Shown here piece after piece: positions 9,330 through 17,799 of a stretch of 34,736 nucleotides of DNA. Source of the stretch: Chloroflexota bacterium (lineage in GTDB: Bacteria; Chloroflexota; Anaerolineae; Aggregatilineales; Phototrophicaceae); assembly GCA_011523545.1 (NCBI GenBank), contig WTGN01000019.1:1-34736 (forward strand), written 5' to 3'. A program made the position numbers and the translations under genes. Below the pieces are notes generated by a model, which did no database searches, had not been told where the DNA came from, and saw only the letters and a program-made list of their open reading frames with translations. Numbering within the stretch: position 1 is the stretch's first letter; each line of letters begins with the position of its first letter.

Positions 9330-9995
9330 ATGGATTATCCCAGGCAAACACAGGAGAGCATGGCGGCGCGTGTCATGCGCTTTGAAAAACTTAAGGACAA
9401 GGGCATCCCGATCATGTTCATCGATAGCATGCTGCCCCGGCATATGCGCATGAATTATGCCGTGATCGGCGATACCGCGTCCGAGAATCCCGATTTCAGC
9501 ATTCGGCGCGCCATCACCGAGCCGCATCGCTACCAGATCGGCATGGTCTGGGCGCCGCCCGGTTGCGGGCCAGCCTGGCACACCCATGATTATGTCGAGT
9601 CATTTTTCATGCTCACCGGACCCTGGACCTTTTATTGGGGCAATGAAGACGATCCCGACAAGGCCGAAGGCGAATTCGTCTTGAACGCCTGGGACATGAT
9701 TTCGCTGCCGCCGGGCATGTATCGCAGCTTCGAGTACACCGGCGACGAGATCGGCTGGATTTATGCCGTGCTCGAAGCGCACGAGGTCTTCGAGGGCAAG
9801 GATCCCTACTGGTCGCCACAGATTGAGGCGGAGGCGGCGGCAATCGGTTACGAAGCCGACGAGAGCGGCAAAATGGTGCATCCGGCTGATTATGAGGCGC
9901 AGAAGGCCGCCCAGAACGAGTACTTGTTGAAGACGTTTCGCGAGCGGACCGGAGTCGATTTTAAGGACTTTCGTCCGCCGCGCCAGATACGATAG
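9330..9995 (+). CDS. Cupin-domain protein
   Basis: A 221-residue single-cupin protein. Cupin motif 1 is clear near residues 78-97: GPAWHTHDYVESFFMLTG, with the H-x-H and Glu metal ligands in place. Motif 2 (DMISLPPGMYRSFEYTG, about 128-146) has the PPG turn, but the usual final metal-binding His appears to be Arg/Ser, so the metal site may be incomplete or use another ligand. The C-terminal 70 residues are charged and helical-looking. GGGGAG lies upstream of the ATG. Sixteen nt separate it from the MetE-like gene, so the two are probably co-transcribed and may act on the same substrate, which is unknown. Cupins include dioxygenases, isomerases and binding proteins. Confidence 0.8.
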   Translation: MDYPRQTQESMAARVMRFEKLKDKGIPIMFIDSMLPRHMRMNYAVIGDTASENPDFSIRRAITEPHRYQIGMVWAPPGCGPAWHTHDYVESFFMLTGPWTFYWGNEDDPDKAEGEFVLNAWDMISLPPGMYRSFEYTGDEIGWIYAVLEAHEVFEGKDPYWSPQIEAEAAAIGYEADESGKMVHPADYEAQKAAQNEYLLKTFRERTGVDFKDFRPPRQIR

Positions 9996-10011
9996 TGAGG
10001 AGCAGGAGATA

Positions 10012-11166
10012 ATGTTGACCAGTAGGGGACGCATTCTGACCACCCATGTCGGCAGCATGCCGCGGCCGCAATATGTGGTTGATCAGCTGTTTGCGCAGGA
10101 TCGGGACGACGACTATGACCAGGCCGAGTTCGACCGGGTGATGGCGCGGGCGGTGGGCGAGGTGGCGCAAAAGCAAGTTGATGCCGGCGTCGATGTGATC
10201 AGCGATGGCGAGATGAGCAAGATCAGTTATGTCACCTACATGCGGCACCGCTTCACCGGTTTCGAGATCGGCGATGTGCCGCGCGCCACGCCGCAAGACC
10301 TTGATGATTTCCCCGCTTACAAGCAGCGCCTGGCCGACGCCGGCGGCACACCGGTCTATCATCGGCCCATCGTGCGCGACGCGATCACGATAAAGGATCT
10401 GGGTCCCTTGGAGAAGGATATTGCCAATCTGCTGGCGGCGAAAGAAGCATCCGGCGCCGCCGAAGCATTCATGAATTCGGCATCGCCCGGGGTCGTCGCC
10501 GGCTTCCAGCCTAACGAATATTATCCGACGAAAGAGGAATATATCGGGGCGCTGGCTGATGTGCTCAAGGTCGAATACGAGAAGATCACCGAGGCCGGCT
10601 TGATCTTGCAAGTGGATTGTCCCGATTTGGCGATGGGGCGGCATATCTTGTTCCGCGGCGTCGACATCGCGGCCTTCAAGAAGGCGGCCTGGGCGCAAGT
10701 CGAGGCGCTCAACTATGCGCTGGAGAATGTGCCGGCCGACCGGGCCCGCCTGCATCTCTGCTGGGGCAATTACGAGGGACCCCACCACCATGATGTCGAT
10801 CTCGCTGAGGTTATGGATATTGTGTTGGCGGCGAAACCGCAGGCGATCCAGTTCGAAGCTTCCAACCCGCGCCATCAGCACGAGTGGCAAACCTGGGCGG
10901 CGGCCGATATCCCCGATGACAAAATCCTGATTCCCGGCGCGCTGGATACCACGACCAATTTCATAGAGCATCCGCTGCTGGTTGCGGAGCGGATCGAGCG
11001 ATACGCCGGCATCGTCGGGCGCGAGCGCGTCATGGCCGGCACCGATTGCGGCTTCGGCACCTTCGCCGGCTTCGGCGCGATCCATCCCGATATCGCCTAC
11101 GCCAAGCTGAATTCGCTGGCCGAGGGCGCGCGGATCGCGAGCGAACGGCTTTGGAGTCAGAACTGA
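10012..11166 (+). CDS. MetE C-terminal-domain (cobalamin-independent methionine synthase II) family protein
   Basis: A 384-residue protein matching only the catalytic TIM barrel of cobalamin-independent methionine synthase (COG0620). N-terminus TTHVGSMPRP and VDVISDGEMSKISYV are characteristic. Likely zinc ligands: His and Cys in RLHLCWGNYEG (about 245), Glu in QFEASNPRH (about 283) and Cys in GTDCGFGTF (about 345). The folate-binding N-terminal half of full MetE is absent. Short 'core-MetE' and 'family II' members take methyl groups from corrinoid proteins or unknown donors, so the substrate is not assigned. AGGAG/GGAGATA precedes the ATG. Pairing with a cupin upstream (16 nt) and a SAM methyltransferase downstream (7 nt) suggests work on a methylated or thiol-containing small molecule. 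Confidence 0.85.
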   Translation: MLTSRGRILTTHVGSMPRPQYVVDQLFAQDRDDDYDQAEFDRVMARAVGEVAQKQVDAGVDVISDGEMSKISYVTYMRHRFTGFEIGDVPRATPQDLDDFPAYKQRLADAGGTPVYHRPIVRDAITIKDLGPLEKDIANLLAAKEASGAAEAFMNSASPGVVAGFQPNEYYPTKEEYIGALADVLKVEYEKITEAGLILQVDCPDLAMGRHILFRGVDIAAFKKAAWAQVEALNYALENVPADRARLHLCWGNYEGPHHHDVDLAEVMDIVLAAKPQAIQFEASNPRHQHEWQTWAAADIPDDKILIPGALDTTTNFIEHPLLVAERIERYAGIVGRERVMAGTDCGFGTFAGFGAIHPDIAYAKLNSLAEGARIASERLWSQN

Positions 11167-11173
11167 TTCTCAC

Positions 11174-12076
11174 ATGAGACTGCTGCTACACTACCCGTAC
11201 TGGCGCCAGCGATTGCGCAACCGCATTGCAAGAGGCTTACGTCATTACATATATGCCATTGGCCTTTGGTCCGCCTGGGCCATTGTTTCGATCATTCTGC
11301 TGGATTTGTTCGGGCAGAATGGATTGTTCATTTCGATGATATTGTTTGGCGGCATTGCGCTTGCGAGCCTCGTTTACCTTGCGCAGTGGTTGCGCATTGT
11401 CGTCTTGCGCGACAGACAGTGGGAGGAAGGCGCCAAAAGGGAAACCGAACATCTCATTCATGAATTTGTATCGCCGCGGCGGCCGCTGCCGCCCTGGAAT
11501 GATTACATGGCCAGCGCCGAACTAATGCGTTGCCTTTGGCAGCTTATTCACGAGGAACGGCCCACGCACGTGATGGAGCTGGGAAGTGGCCTCTCAACTG
11601 TGGTGATGGCCTACGCCTTGGAAGCATGCGGCAATGGAAGCGTCACGTCGCTGGATGATCACGCGGGCTACGCTGCTAGAACACGCAGTCAATTGCGCGA
11701 GCACGGTCTGGATGAGTATGCCAAGGTTGTGCTCACGCGCTTTAGCCGCCTGGAGCTCGATTGTGGCGTCCCCTTTTGGTACGCTTTACCGGATCTTTGC
11801 GCCGAGCCGCCCATTGACCTTCTTTTCATAGATGGGCCAATGAGGGATTATCATCCACGGATCCGCTATCCGGCATTGCCCATCCTGCAAGAATACCTGG
11901 CCGACAATGCCATTGTCGTCGTGGATGACTGTCACAAGATAGACAACAGCTACGTTCTCCAAGATTGGCTGGCGGAGTTTCCGGGTCTTCAAATTGAAAA
12001 TGAAGACGGCTTCCCGCGTTTCACAGTTCTGCGCTTCTCTCGCTCGCCCCTCAACGCTGGCGACGATGTCCCCTAG
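11174..12076 (+). CDS. Membrane-anchored class I SAM-dependent methyltransferase
   Basis: A 300-residue protein. Residues about 24-75 contain two hydrophobic segments (YAIGLWSAWAIVSIILLDLF and ISMILFGGIALASLVYLAQW) that would anchor it in the membrane. The rest is a Rossmann methyltransferase: motif I VMELGSGLSTVVMA (about 137), acidic SLDDHAGYA after strand 2, DLLFIDGPMRDYHPRIRYPA and IVVVDDCHK, resembling Methyltransf_24-type enzymes. Only 7 nt follow the MetE-like gene, but no good ribosome site is seen and base composition looks less GC-rich than the neighbours, so it may have been acquired separately. The target is unknown; similar anchored enzymes often act on glycans or lipids. Confidence 0.75.
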   Translation: MRLLLHYPYWRQRLRNRIARGLRHYIYAIGLWSAWAIVSIILLDLFGQNGLFISMILFGGIALASLVYLAQWLRIVVLRDRQWEEGAKRETEHLIHEFVSPRRPLPPWNDYMASAELMRCLWQLIHEERPTHVMELGSGLSTVVMAYALEACGNGSVTSLDDHAGYAARTRSQLREHGLDEYAKVVLTRFSRLELDCGVPFWYALPDLCAEPPIDLLFIDGPMRDYHPRIRYPALPILQEYLADNAIVVVDDCHKIDNSYVLQDWLAEFPGLQIENEDGFPRFTVLRFSRSPLNAGDDVP

Positions 12077-12163
12077 ACTGCATCTTATCCGTTAATGGCG
12101 CATTAGGCGGCCCGCGCAATCTCTTGGGGAGGGCTGAATCAACGACAAGGACCGAGGAGCGAT

Positions 12164-13447
12164 ATGGCAATTCGATATGTCAAACGCGGCAAGACCCTTG
12201 AACAAAAGGCCGATGCTGATGCTCAAGTGCAGGAGACGGTGCGCGGCATCCTGGCCGATATCGCGACGCGCAGAGACGAGGCAGTACGAGAATTATCGCG
12301 GAAGTTCGATAAATGGAATCCCGCCAGCTTCAAGCTGAGCGCCGAGCAGATCGAATCGGTCATCGCTGGCCTGCCCGAGCGCGCGATCGCCGACATCCAG
12401 TTCGCTCAGGAGCAGGTGCGCAATTTCGCGCTGGCGCAGCGGGCGGCGCTGCAGGATGTCGAGGTGGAAACGCTGCCCGGCGTCGTCTTGGGGCACAAGA
12501 ATATCCCGGTCAACCGCGTTGGCTGTTATGTGCCGGGCGGGCGCTACCCGATGGTGGCGTCGGCGCACATGAGTGTGGTGACCGCCAAGGCGGCCGGCGT
12601 CAAGGAAGTGATCGCCTGCACGCCACCGATCAAGGGCGAGCTGCCAGCCGCGACCATCGCCGCGATTCATTTCGGCGGCGCCGATGAGATAGTCATTCTG
12701 GGCGGCGTTCAAGCGCTGGCGTCAATGGCCTACGGCGCCTTGGGCATGGAGCCGGTCGATATGCTGGTGGGGCCGGGCAACGCCTTCGTCGCCGAAGCCA
12801 AACGGCAGCTTTTCGGCCTGGTGGGGATTGACCTGCTGGCGGGCCCGACCGAAGTCTTGATCGTCGCCGATGACAGCGCCGACGCCGAAATGTGCGCGGT
12901 TGACCTGCTGGGGCAGGCGGAGCATGGACCGACATCGCCGGCTGTGCTGCTGACGACAAGCCTCGTATTGGCCGAAAGCATCGAATCCGAGATCGGCCGC
13001 CAGTTGGAGCGCCTGCCGACGGCGGACCTGGCCGGCGTCGCCTGGCGCGATTATGGCGAGGTCATCCTGGTCGACAGCGACGCAGAGATGGTCCAGGTCG
13101 CCGATGACATCGCCAGCGAGCACGTGCAGATTTTAACGCGCGACCCCGATTATTTTCTGCGGAACATGACAAATTACGGCGCGCTCTTCCTTGGCCCGGA
13201 GACCAACGTCGCCTATGGAGACAAGGTCATCGGCACTAATCACACGCTGCCGACCAAGAAAGCCGGGCGCTACACCGGCGGTTTGTGGGTGGGCAAGTTC
13301 ATCAAGACGGTGACCTACCAACGGGTGACGGAAGCAGCGAGCGCGCTCATCGGCGAATACGGCAGCCGCCTCTGCGACCTCGAAGGCTTCATGGGGCATA
13401 AAGAACAGTGTGATTTGCGGGTGCGGCGCTATGGGGGCCACAGATAG
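12164..13447 (+). CDS. HisD-family NAD-dependent dehydrogenase, HpsN-like (not canonical histidinol dehydrogenase)
   Basis: A 427-residue zinc- and NAD-dependent dehydrogenase of the histidinol dehydrogenase superfamily. Conserved: [64 protein letters not shown] (Gln and His zinc ligands), SEHVQIL (catalytic Glu-His), [15 protein letters not shown] (Asp zinc ligand) and [13 protein letters not shown] (C-terminal His ligand). [13 protein letters not shown] replaces the GG-x-A-x-YPS-x-VLM of true HisD, and the [12 protein letters not shown] and [15 protein letters not shown] segments recall the clade that includes sulfopropanediol 3-dehydrogenase (HpsN). No other his gene is near. GAGGAG 5 nt before the ATG supports the start. 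Likely a C3 or similar alcohol-to-acid oxidation; substrate unproven. Confidence 0.85.
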   Translation: MAIRYVKRGKTLEQKADADAQVQETVRGILADIATRRDEAVRELSRKFDKWNPASFKLSAEQIESVIAGLPERAIADIQFAQEQVRNFALAQRAALQDVEVETLPGVVLGHKNIPVNRVGCYVPGGRYPMVASAHMSVVTAKAAGVKEVIACTPPIKGELPAATIAAIHFGGADEIVILGGVQALASMAYGALGMEPVDMLVGPGNAFVAEAKRQLFGLVGIDLLAGPTEVLIVADDSADAEMCAVDLLGQAEHGPTSPAVLLTTSLVLAESIESEIGRQLERLPTADLAGVAWRDYGEVILVDSDAEMVQVADDIASEHVQILTRDPDYFLRNMTNYGALFLGPETNVAYGDKVIGTNHTLPTKKAGRYTGGLWVGKFIKTVTYQRVTEAASALIGEYGSRLCDLEGFMGHKEQCDLRVRRYGGHR

Positions 13448-13453
13448 TCTGGT

Positions 13454-14209
13454 TCAGCGGGAGATACGCCGCTCCTCGACCACAACAGTCCCCGCCATCT
13501 TGTCGTGCCAGGCCTGCTTCTCGGCATCAAAGAGCGCCCACAAGTAGCCCAGGAGAAAGATCTGCGAGACGGTGTAACCGAAGACATTGCGCAGCAGCGC
13601 GTCCAGCAGCGTGATGCGGCCGCCGCGCTTCTTGACCACGCGCAGGCCCAGCATCATCTTGCCCAGCGTCTGCCCGTTGAACAAGACCATCAGGGCGACA
13701 TTGTATACCGCGCTGACCAGCAGATTTGCCGTGAGCGTCGTGGATTGAAACTGTGAAAACGCTTCCGACACGGCGTCGGCGTCGGCGCTGGAGAGGGCGG
13801 CGTCCAGGGGCGCCATTGCCCCGCCAAGGATCAAGACCAGCACGGTGGCGACACCAACGATGACGCCATCAATAATGATCGCCATCCAGCGCCTGCCAAT
13901 AGTCGCCAATTGAAGCGCCGGCGCTTCCGCCACCGGCTGCGAGACCGCCTCGACCTTAGGCTCTGGTTTGGGTTTTTCTTTCGGCTTGGACAGGCCCAGT
14001 TCTATAGCCGCCGGCTGAAAATCGGGGTCGATTTCCAGCGCCTGGCGCAAATAGTTCAGGCGTTCCCCTTGCGTCAATGCCGCTTGCGACGCCAGGTAAT
14101 AGGCGGCCGCGCTCGGGTTCTCATCCAGCTCCTGCTGCGCCAGGGCACGCGCTTCATCCATGCGGAAACTGTCGAGCGCCCGCTGGATTTCCGCCAATCT
14201 CTCCGTCAT
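13454..14209 (-). CDS. TPR-like / RDD-family membrane protein
   Basis: A 251-residue protein. Residues 1-75 form a short tetratricopeptide-like helical repeat (ALDSFRMDEARALAQQELDE, then YLRQALEIDPDFQPAAIELG), followed by a Pro/Lys-rich linker (KPKEKPKPEPK) and an RDD domain. The RDD hallmarks are IGRRWMAIIIDGVIVGVATV, GQTLGKMMLGLRVVKKRGG and DAEKQAWHDKMAGTVVV, with about three transmembrane helices. RDD proteins are poorly characterised; some act in ion exchange or membrane-protein assembly. It ends 6 nt from the convergent HpsN-like gene, leaving no room for a separate terminator. Confidence 0.8.
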   Translation of the reverse strand: MTERLAEIQRALDSFRMDEARALAQQELDENPSAAAYYLASQAALTQGERLNYLRQALEIDPDFQPAAIELGLSKPKEKPKPEPKVEAVSQPVAEAPALQLATIGRRWMAIIIDGVIVGVATVLVLILGGAMAPLDAALSSADADAVSEAFSQFQSTTLTANLLVSAVYNVALMVLFNGQTLGKMMLGLRVVKKRGGRITLLDALLRNVFGYTVSQIFLLGYLWALFDAEKQAWHDKMAGTVVVEERRISR

Positions 14210-14268
14210 ACGCCTGTTAGGCCTTTCGAATCGCTATAGCCGCAATGATACTTGATTTTGCCGGCTTG

Positions 14269-14277
14269 TGTTATGAT
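14269..14277 (+). promoter_or_regulatory. Extended -10 promoter candidate
   Basis: TGT-TATGAT (14269-14277) fits an extended -10 element. A TTGATT at 14252-14257 is too close (14-bp spacer) to be a standard -35. It lies about 65 nt before the ATG at 14343 and could drive the unknown gene and nadE. Confidence 0.4.
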
Positions 14278-14342
14278 ATGGCGCAGTCTGTAGACGCCGT
14301 CGGTTGATAGAGTCCGCAGGCTTGGCATCGGAAGCCGTCTTT

Positions 14343-14759
14343 ATGAATGATCTGAAACAGCAAATCGGCGCGAGCAAGGCGGGGCGGCGCTTCATGGCTC
14401 AGATGCGCCTTTACAACGAGGGCGACTTTCGTAAACTGCGCGGCTTTATGCGCAGCGGCTATTACGACCTGATCTTGATGGAGAACCCGGTCGAACGGCG
14501 GCTGCTCGATTTGAAAGCGACCCGCCGCTTGCATGGCCGCTTGAAAGTGACCGGCGTGGAACGGGCCGAAGATTACAGCATTGCGCTGACACTGTCCGGC
14601 GAGAAGGGCGGCGCCCGCTTGCGCTTGCGCATGAATGTCACCGAGAGCTACCCGCATCTTATCACCCATTATTCTTTGAAGCCGATTGATGGCGGCGACA
14701 ATGACTGTTATGAAGACGGAAGCGCCGGGCGAGTCAGTGCTACCGCGCCTGGCGATTAA
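14343..14759 (+). CDS. Hypothetical protein overlapping nadE
   Basis: A 138-residue protein I do not recognise. It begins MNDLKQQIGASKAGRRFMAQ; a helical first half is followed by alternating strands (LHGRLKVTGVERAEDYSIAL, LRLRMNVTESYPHLITHYS), a layout like small alpha+beta NTF2/cystatin-type folds, but this is only impression. No signal peptide, membrane segment or Cys motif. The ATG at 14343 is preferred (GGAAG about 8 nt upstream); a TTG at 14304 could extend it. Its last 59 nt overlap the proposed nadE start in another frame, which suggests translational coupling with nadE and perhaps a regulatory or accessory role. Confidence 0.6.
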   Translation: MNDLKQQIGASKAGRRFMAQMRLYNEGDFRKLRGFMRSGYYDLILMENPVERRLLDLKATRRLHGRLKVTGVERAEDYSIALTLSGEKGGARLRLRMNVTESYPHLITHYSLKPIDGGDNDCYEDGSAGRVSATAPGD

Positions 14760-15576
14760 CACCGCGCTGGCGACGCGCATCCTCACCGGTTTCATCCGCG
14801 ACAGCATCAGCAAAGCGGGCATGACGCGGGCGGTGATCGGCCTGTCCGGCGGCATTGACTCGGCGGTTTCCGCATATCTCGCTGCGCAGGCGCTGGGCCG
14901 GGATAATGTGCTCGCGCTGCGCATGCCCTACAGCAGCTCTTCCGCCGAAAGCCTGAGCGATGCCGAAGCCGTGATTGAAGACCTTGGCCTGCCCCACATG
15001 ACCGTCTCGATCAGCGAAATGGCGGACCCGCTGATTGAGCGCTTCCCCGATATGAGCCGGCTGCGCAAGGGCAATATCATGGCGCGCCTGCGCATGATCG
15101 CGCTTTACGATCAGTCGATGGCCTGGGCCGGCCTGGTGATGGGCACGAGCAACAAGACGGAATTCTTGCTCGGTTACAGCACCATCTATGGCGACAGCGG
15201 CGTGGCTCTGCATCCGATCGCCGACTTGTACAAATGCCAGGTGCGTCAGATGGCGCGGCATTTGGGCGTGCCGGCGTCAATCATCAACAAGCCGCCATCG
15301 GCCGATTTATGGGTTGGGCAGACCGATGAAGAGGAACTTGGCTTCACTTATGACGAAGCCGACCAGGTCCTCTTCCTTCTGGTTGATGAACGCTATACGG
15401 TGGATGAGGTGGCCGATGAAGGCTTCGACCGCGATTTCGTCGTCAAGATTTGGGAACGGGTCAAAGCCAACCACTACAAGCGCACGATGCCCAATATCGC
15501 CAAGCTCAGCAAGCGCAGCATCGGGCATGACTTCTTGTACCTGCGCGATTACACTGGCCGCGCCGGAAAAGTCTGA
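14701..15576 (+). CDS. nadE: NH3-dependent NAD(+) synthetase
   Basis: About 291 residues. NadE converts deamido-NAD to NAD with ATP and ammonia, the last step of NAD synthesis. Signature: PP-loop LSGGIDSAVSAYLAAQALG, MPYSSSSAESLSDAEAV, LVMGTSNKTEFLLGYSTIYGD-type core (MGTSNKTE and YGDSGVALHPIADLYK) and KPPSADLWVGQTDEEELG. There is no N-terminal glutaminase (nitrilase) domain, so ammonia must come free or from a separate subunit. The start is ambiguous: ATG at 14701 or 14710, or GTG at 14737, none with a strong ribosome site. All overlap the preceding gene, consistent with coupling. Confidence 0.93.
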   Translation: MTVMKTEAPGESVLPRLAINTALATRILTGFIRDSISKAGMTRAVIGLSGGIDSAVSAYLAAQALGRDNVLALRMPYSSSSAESLSDAEAVIEDLGLPHMTVSISEMADPLIERFPDMSRLRKGNIMARLRMIALYDQSMAWAGLVMGTSNKTEFLLGYSTIYGDSGVALHPIADLYKCQVRQMARHLGVPASIINKPPSADLWVGQTDEEELGFTYDEADQVLFLLVDERYTVDEVADEGFDRDFVVKIWERVKANHYKRTMPNIAKLSKRSIGHDFLYLRDYTGRAGKV

Positions 15577-15604
15577 AAGCTCCACTTCCCTAGCTCGCTG
15601 GATG

Positions 15605-15624
15605 CCCGCCATAGAGATGGCGGG
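15605..15624. repeat. Hairpin between convergent nadE and PPOX genes
   Basis: A perfect 8-bp inverted repeat, CCCGCCAT / ATGGCGGG, with a 4-nt AGAG loop, in the 75-nt convergent gap. No T-run follows on either strand, so it is not a standard intrinsic terminator, though it could stabilise 3' ends. Confidence 0.5.
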
Positions 15625-15651
15625 AAGGGGCCGGGGGATGGGGTTGAGCCC

Positions 15652-16062
15652 CTACATCCCGTTGACTTTGGTCGGGCTGATCTTGTAGATGACGCGCTGT
15701 TCCTTCCCTTTGCCCTCGGGATTGAAAGCGTAGTAATCATCGTTGCCGGCATAGAGCCCGGCGAGCTTGTTGATATGCGCCAGCGCCGCTTCCGATTCAT
15801 CGAATTCGACCACTTCGCCGCGGATCTCGGCCCAATGGAAGTCATTCTCCGGGTCGAGGGCGAGCACAGTCACTTTGGGATTGGCGCGGATATTGCGGTC
15901 CTTGCGCCGGCCAACCGCCGAATTGATCCACACCTGGTCGCCTTCCAGGCTGGCCCAAACCGGGGTCACCTGCGGCTGTCCATCGGGATTGCTGGTGGCG
16001 AAGGCGACGACGATCGGCCGCTCAAGCAGATCTTTCACATTATCCGGGATGCTTGCGGGCAT
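15652..16062 (-). CDS. PPOX-class (pyridoxamine-5'-phosphate-oxidase-like) F420/FMN-dependent protein
   Basis: A 136-residue split-barrel flavoprotein of the PNPOx-like superfamily. Typical: IVVAFATSNPDGQPQVTPVW, QVWINSAVGRRKDRNIRANP (cofactor phosphate-binding Arg/Lys cluster) and WAEIRGEVVEF, matching small F420-dependent PPOX proteins. Members reduce or bind diverse substrates, and some only bind cofactor. AGGAG about 9 nt before the ATG supports the start. It is convergent with nadE and 43 nt downstream of the membrane-protein gene on the same strand. F420 versus FMN use cannot be decided here. Confidence 0.85.
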   Translation of the reverse strand: MPASIPDNVKDLLERPIVVAFATSNPDGQPQVTPVWASLEGDQVWINSAVGRRKDRNIRANPKVTVLALDPENDFHWAEIRGEVVEFDESEAALAHINKLAGLYAGNDDYYAFNPEGKGKEQRVIYKISPTKVNGM

Positions 16063-16105
16063 GGTTCTCTTCTCCTCTTGATACGATTAAATAATTGTCT
16101 TGTGC

Positions 16106-17521
16106 TTAGGCCAGGGGGCTCGGGTCGGTCTCGTCGTCCAATTCCGCCGCCTCCCAGATCTCCCTGGGATTCTGCGGCAAGCCGTTCTGGCGGGCCGCTT
16201 CCTCCATTGAGGCGCCGGCGCCCTGCCCAACTTCGTGGTGGTAGAACAGGCTCGCCAGCACCTGCGCCGCCTCCTCTCGCAGACGCAGCTTCAACTCGCT
16301 CTTGCTCTCGCCTGGCAGCTGCCCGTTGAGCGTAAACGAGAATTGTTCCGGCACGCGCTCGCCGGTCTGCCCCAATTCCGGTTCCCACTGATCAATGAGC
16401 TGCCAGCCGCCCTCGCGGTTCTGATACAACTCAAAGACGATGCGGACGTCGTCGGCCAGGCCCTCAAAGCGAATATCAAGCGCGATGGGCAGCATCAGGT
16501 TTTGCTTTTCTACCGGGTCGAGGGCTTGCTTGCTCAGAGTCCGCGCGATGGGCAGCATGGCCTTGTGCAATTCCTCGCTGCTCAAGGCTGGCGCGCGACG
16601 GGCGACCCGATTGAGCATCTTGATTATCTTGCGCGGCATCACCACTTCAGTTCGGTTGATGCGCCCATAGACGTCATATTGGGCGCTGCGCATCGCCTTG
16701 ACTCGCCAGCCGCCGAGCACAAGGCCGCGCTTGTCCAGCAGACGCTTGACCACCGTCACCTGGTCCGGCGCGCCTTGAGCGGGGATGACGCTGTTCTGCG
16801 CATGAAACTGCCAGCCTTGACGCCGTCCAATTGTCGAGTTGGGGTCCTGCCAATTGTTCAGCGCGTAGGGCGGCTGCCATTGCTCGAGTTTCGGCGGCCG
16901 GCGGAATATCAGGCGCAGGACTAGGCTGAGCAGCCACAGGCACAAGAGCGCCAAGGCCAGCACGGCGACCGCGCGCAACATGTCGTCCCGGGTGAACAGG
17001 CTGTCATTAAGCAGGATCCCGTCAGCGCGGAAGTCAATGCCCAGATTCACGATCGGGATTACGATGTCAAAGCGATCCGCCGGCGGGTCGACGCCGGTCG
17101 CAGCCCGAGCGGCCGCCTTGTTGATGCGGAACAGTTGGGTGTTGTTGCGCGCGATTGGGCTGCCCGCGACTTCGTAATCGTCGATGCCCGCTTCAATTTT
17201 GAAGAATATGTCGTCATCGCCATAATCCGCCAAAGCCAGTTCAATGGAGAATGATCGGGTTTGACCGGCCGCGAGGGCAGGCAGGACTTCTCTGATTTTG
17301 ACGCTGCCGCTTTGGTTTTCAGTGATGACGATCAAGGAGGGTTCGGCGGCGTCGCCACCCTGGTTGCGCACGGTGAAGCTGACGACGGCGGTCCTGCCAT
17401 CGGGACTGTAACGGACGGGCGGCGGCGAGATAGAATAATCGCGCGGGCCGGCTTGCGCGGCAACCGCCAGCGGGAAGAGCAAAAGGCAAGCAAGCGCGGC
17501 CCGCTTGGTCAAACCACGCAT
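16106..17521 (-). CDS. Secreted-type membrane protein with CARDB-like domain
   Basis: A 471-residue protein with an N-terminal signal (MRGLTKRAALACLLLFPLAV...AQA), an extracytoplasmic Ig-like CARDB-type domain (VRYSPDGRTAVVSFTVRNQG, then LPALAAGQTRSFSIELALAD), one transmembrane helix near 182-202 (AVAVLALALLCLWLLSLVLR) and a cytoplasmic region of about 260 residues of unknown fold, with a basic hinge RRPPKLEQW and an acidic end. It may link surface sensing to the cytoplasm, but no catalytic motif is visible. The ATG at 17521 is chosen because it starts a clean signal peptide and because the promoter at 17582-17610 would leave almost no leader for the alternative ATG at 17572. Confidence 0.7.
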   Translation of the reverse strand: MRGLTKRAALACLLLFPLAVAAQAGPRDYSISPPPVRYSPDGRTAVVSFTVRNQGGDAAEPSLIVITENQSGSVKIREVLPALAAGQTRSFSIELALADYGDDDIFFKIEAGIDDYEVAGSPIARNNTQLFRINKAAARAATGVDPPADRFDIVIPIVNLGIDFRADGILLNDSLFTRDDMLRAVAVLALALLCLWLLSLVLRLIFRRPPKLEQWQPPYALNNWQDPNSTIGRRQGWQFHAQNSVIPAQGAPDQVTVVKRLLDKRGLVLGGWRVKAMRSAQYDVYGRINRTEVVMPRKIIKMLNRVARRAPALSSEELHKAMLPIARTLSKQALDPVEKQNLMLPIALDIRFEGLADDVRIVFELYQNREGGWQLIDQWEPELGQTGERVPEQFSFTLNGQLPGESKSELKLRLREEAAQVLASLFYHHEVGQGAGASMEEAARQNGLPQNPREIWEAAELDDETDPSPLA

Positions 17522-17581
17522 GATGACAGCGGCCCTTCCACCGCGCAGGCGGCAGCATTCTCGATTCAGCATGATGTTGTT

Positions 17582-17610
17582 ACTATAATGCTAAAGTGTG
17601 GCCTTTCCAA
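17582..17610 (-). promoter_or_regulatory. Sigma-70-type promoter for the CARDB-like gene
   Basis: Minus strand: -35 TTGGAA (17605-17610), 17-bp spacer, -10 TATAGT (17582-17587). The predicted start near 17575 gives a leader of about 55 nt for the ATG at 17521. Confidence 0.5.
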
Positions 17611-17799
17611 GTACGTCGCCATTTTAGGAGCGGATGGCTCACTGGACTCCCGCCGATACGAAAAAATGAGGGGGCGAGCCAATGAGTCGCCAGCGAAAGT
17701 CACTGCGTGAATGACGGGCGACTTCATTAGCCGCCCCTTTCGGCTGCCAACCCTTGGCGCTCCGCTTCGGTCATATCCCGGCTGCTACTAAGGATGCGA

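Noticed and set aside
12164..13447. Canonical hisD of histidine synthesis
   Set aside because: No his neighbours, and the NAD/substrate region differs from true HisD in the way HpsN-like proteins do.
15605..15624. Intrinsic terminator for nadE or the PPOX gene
   Set aside because: Good stem, but no T-run on either side; kept only as a hairpin.
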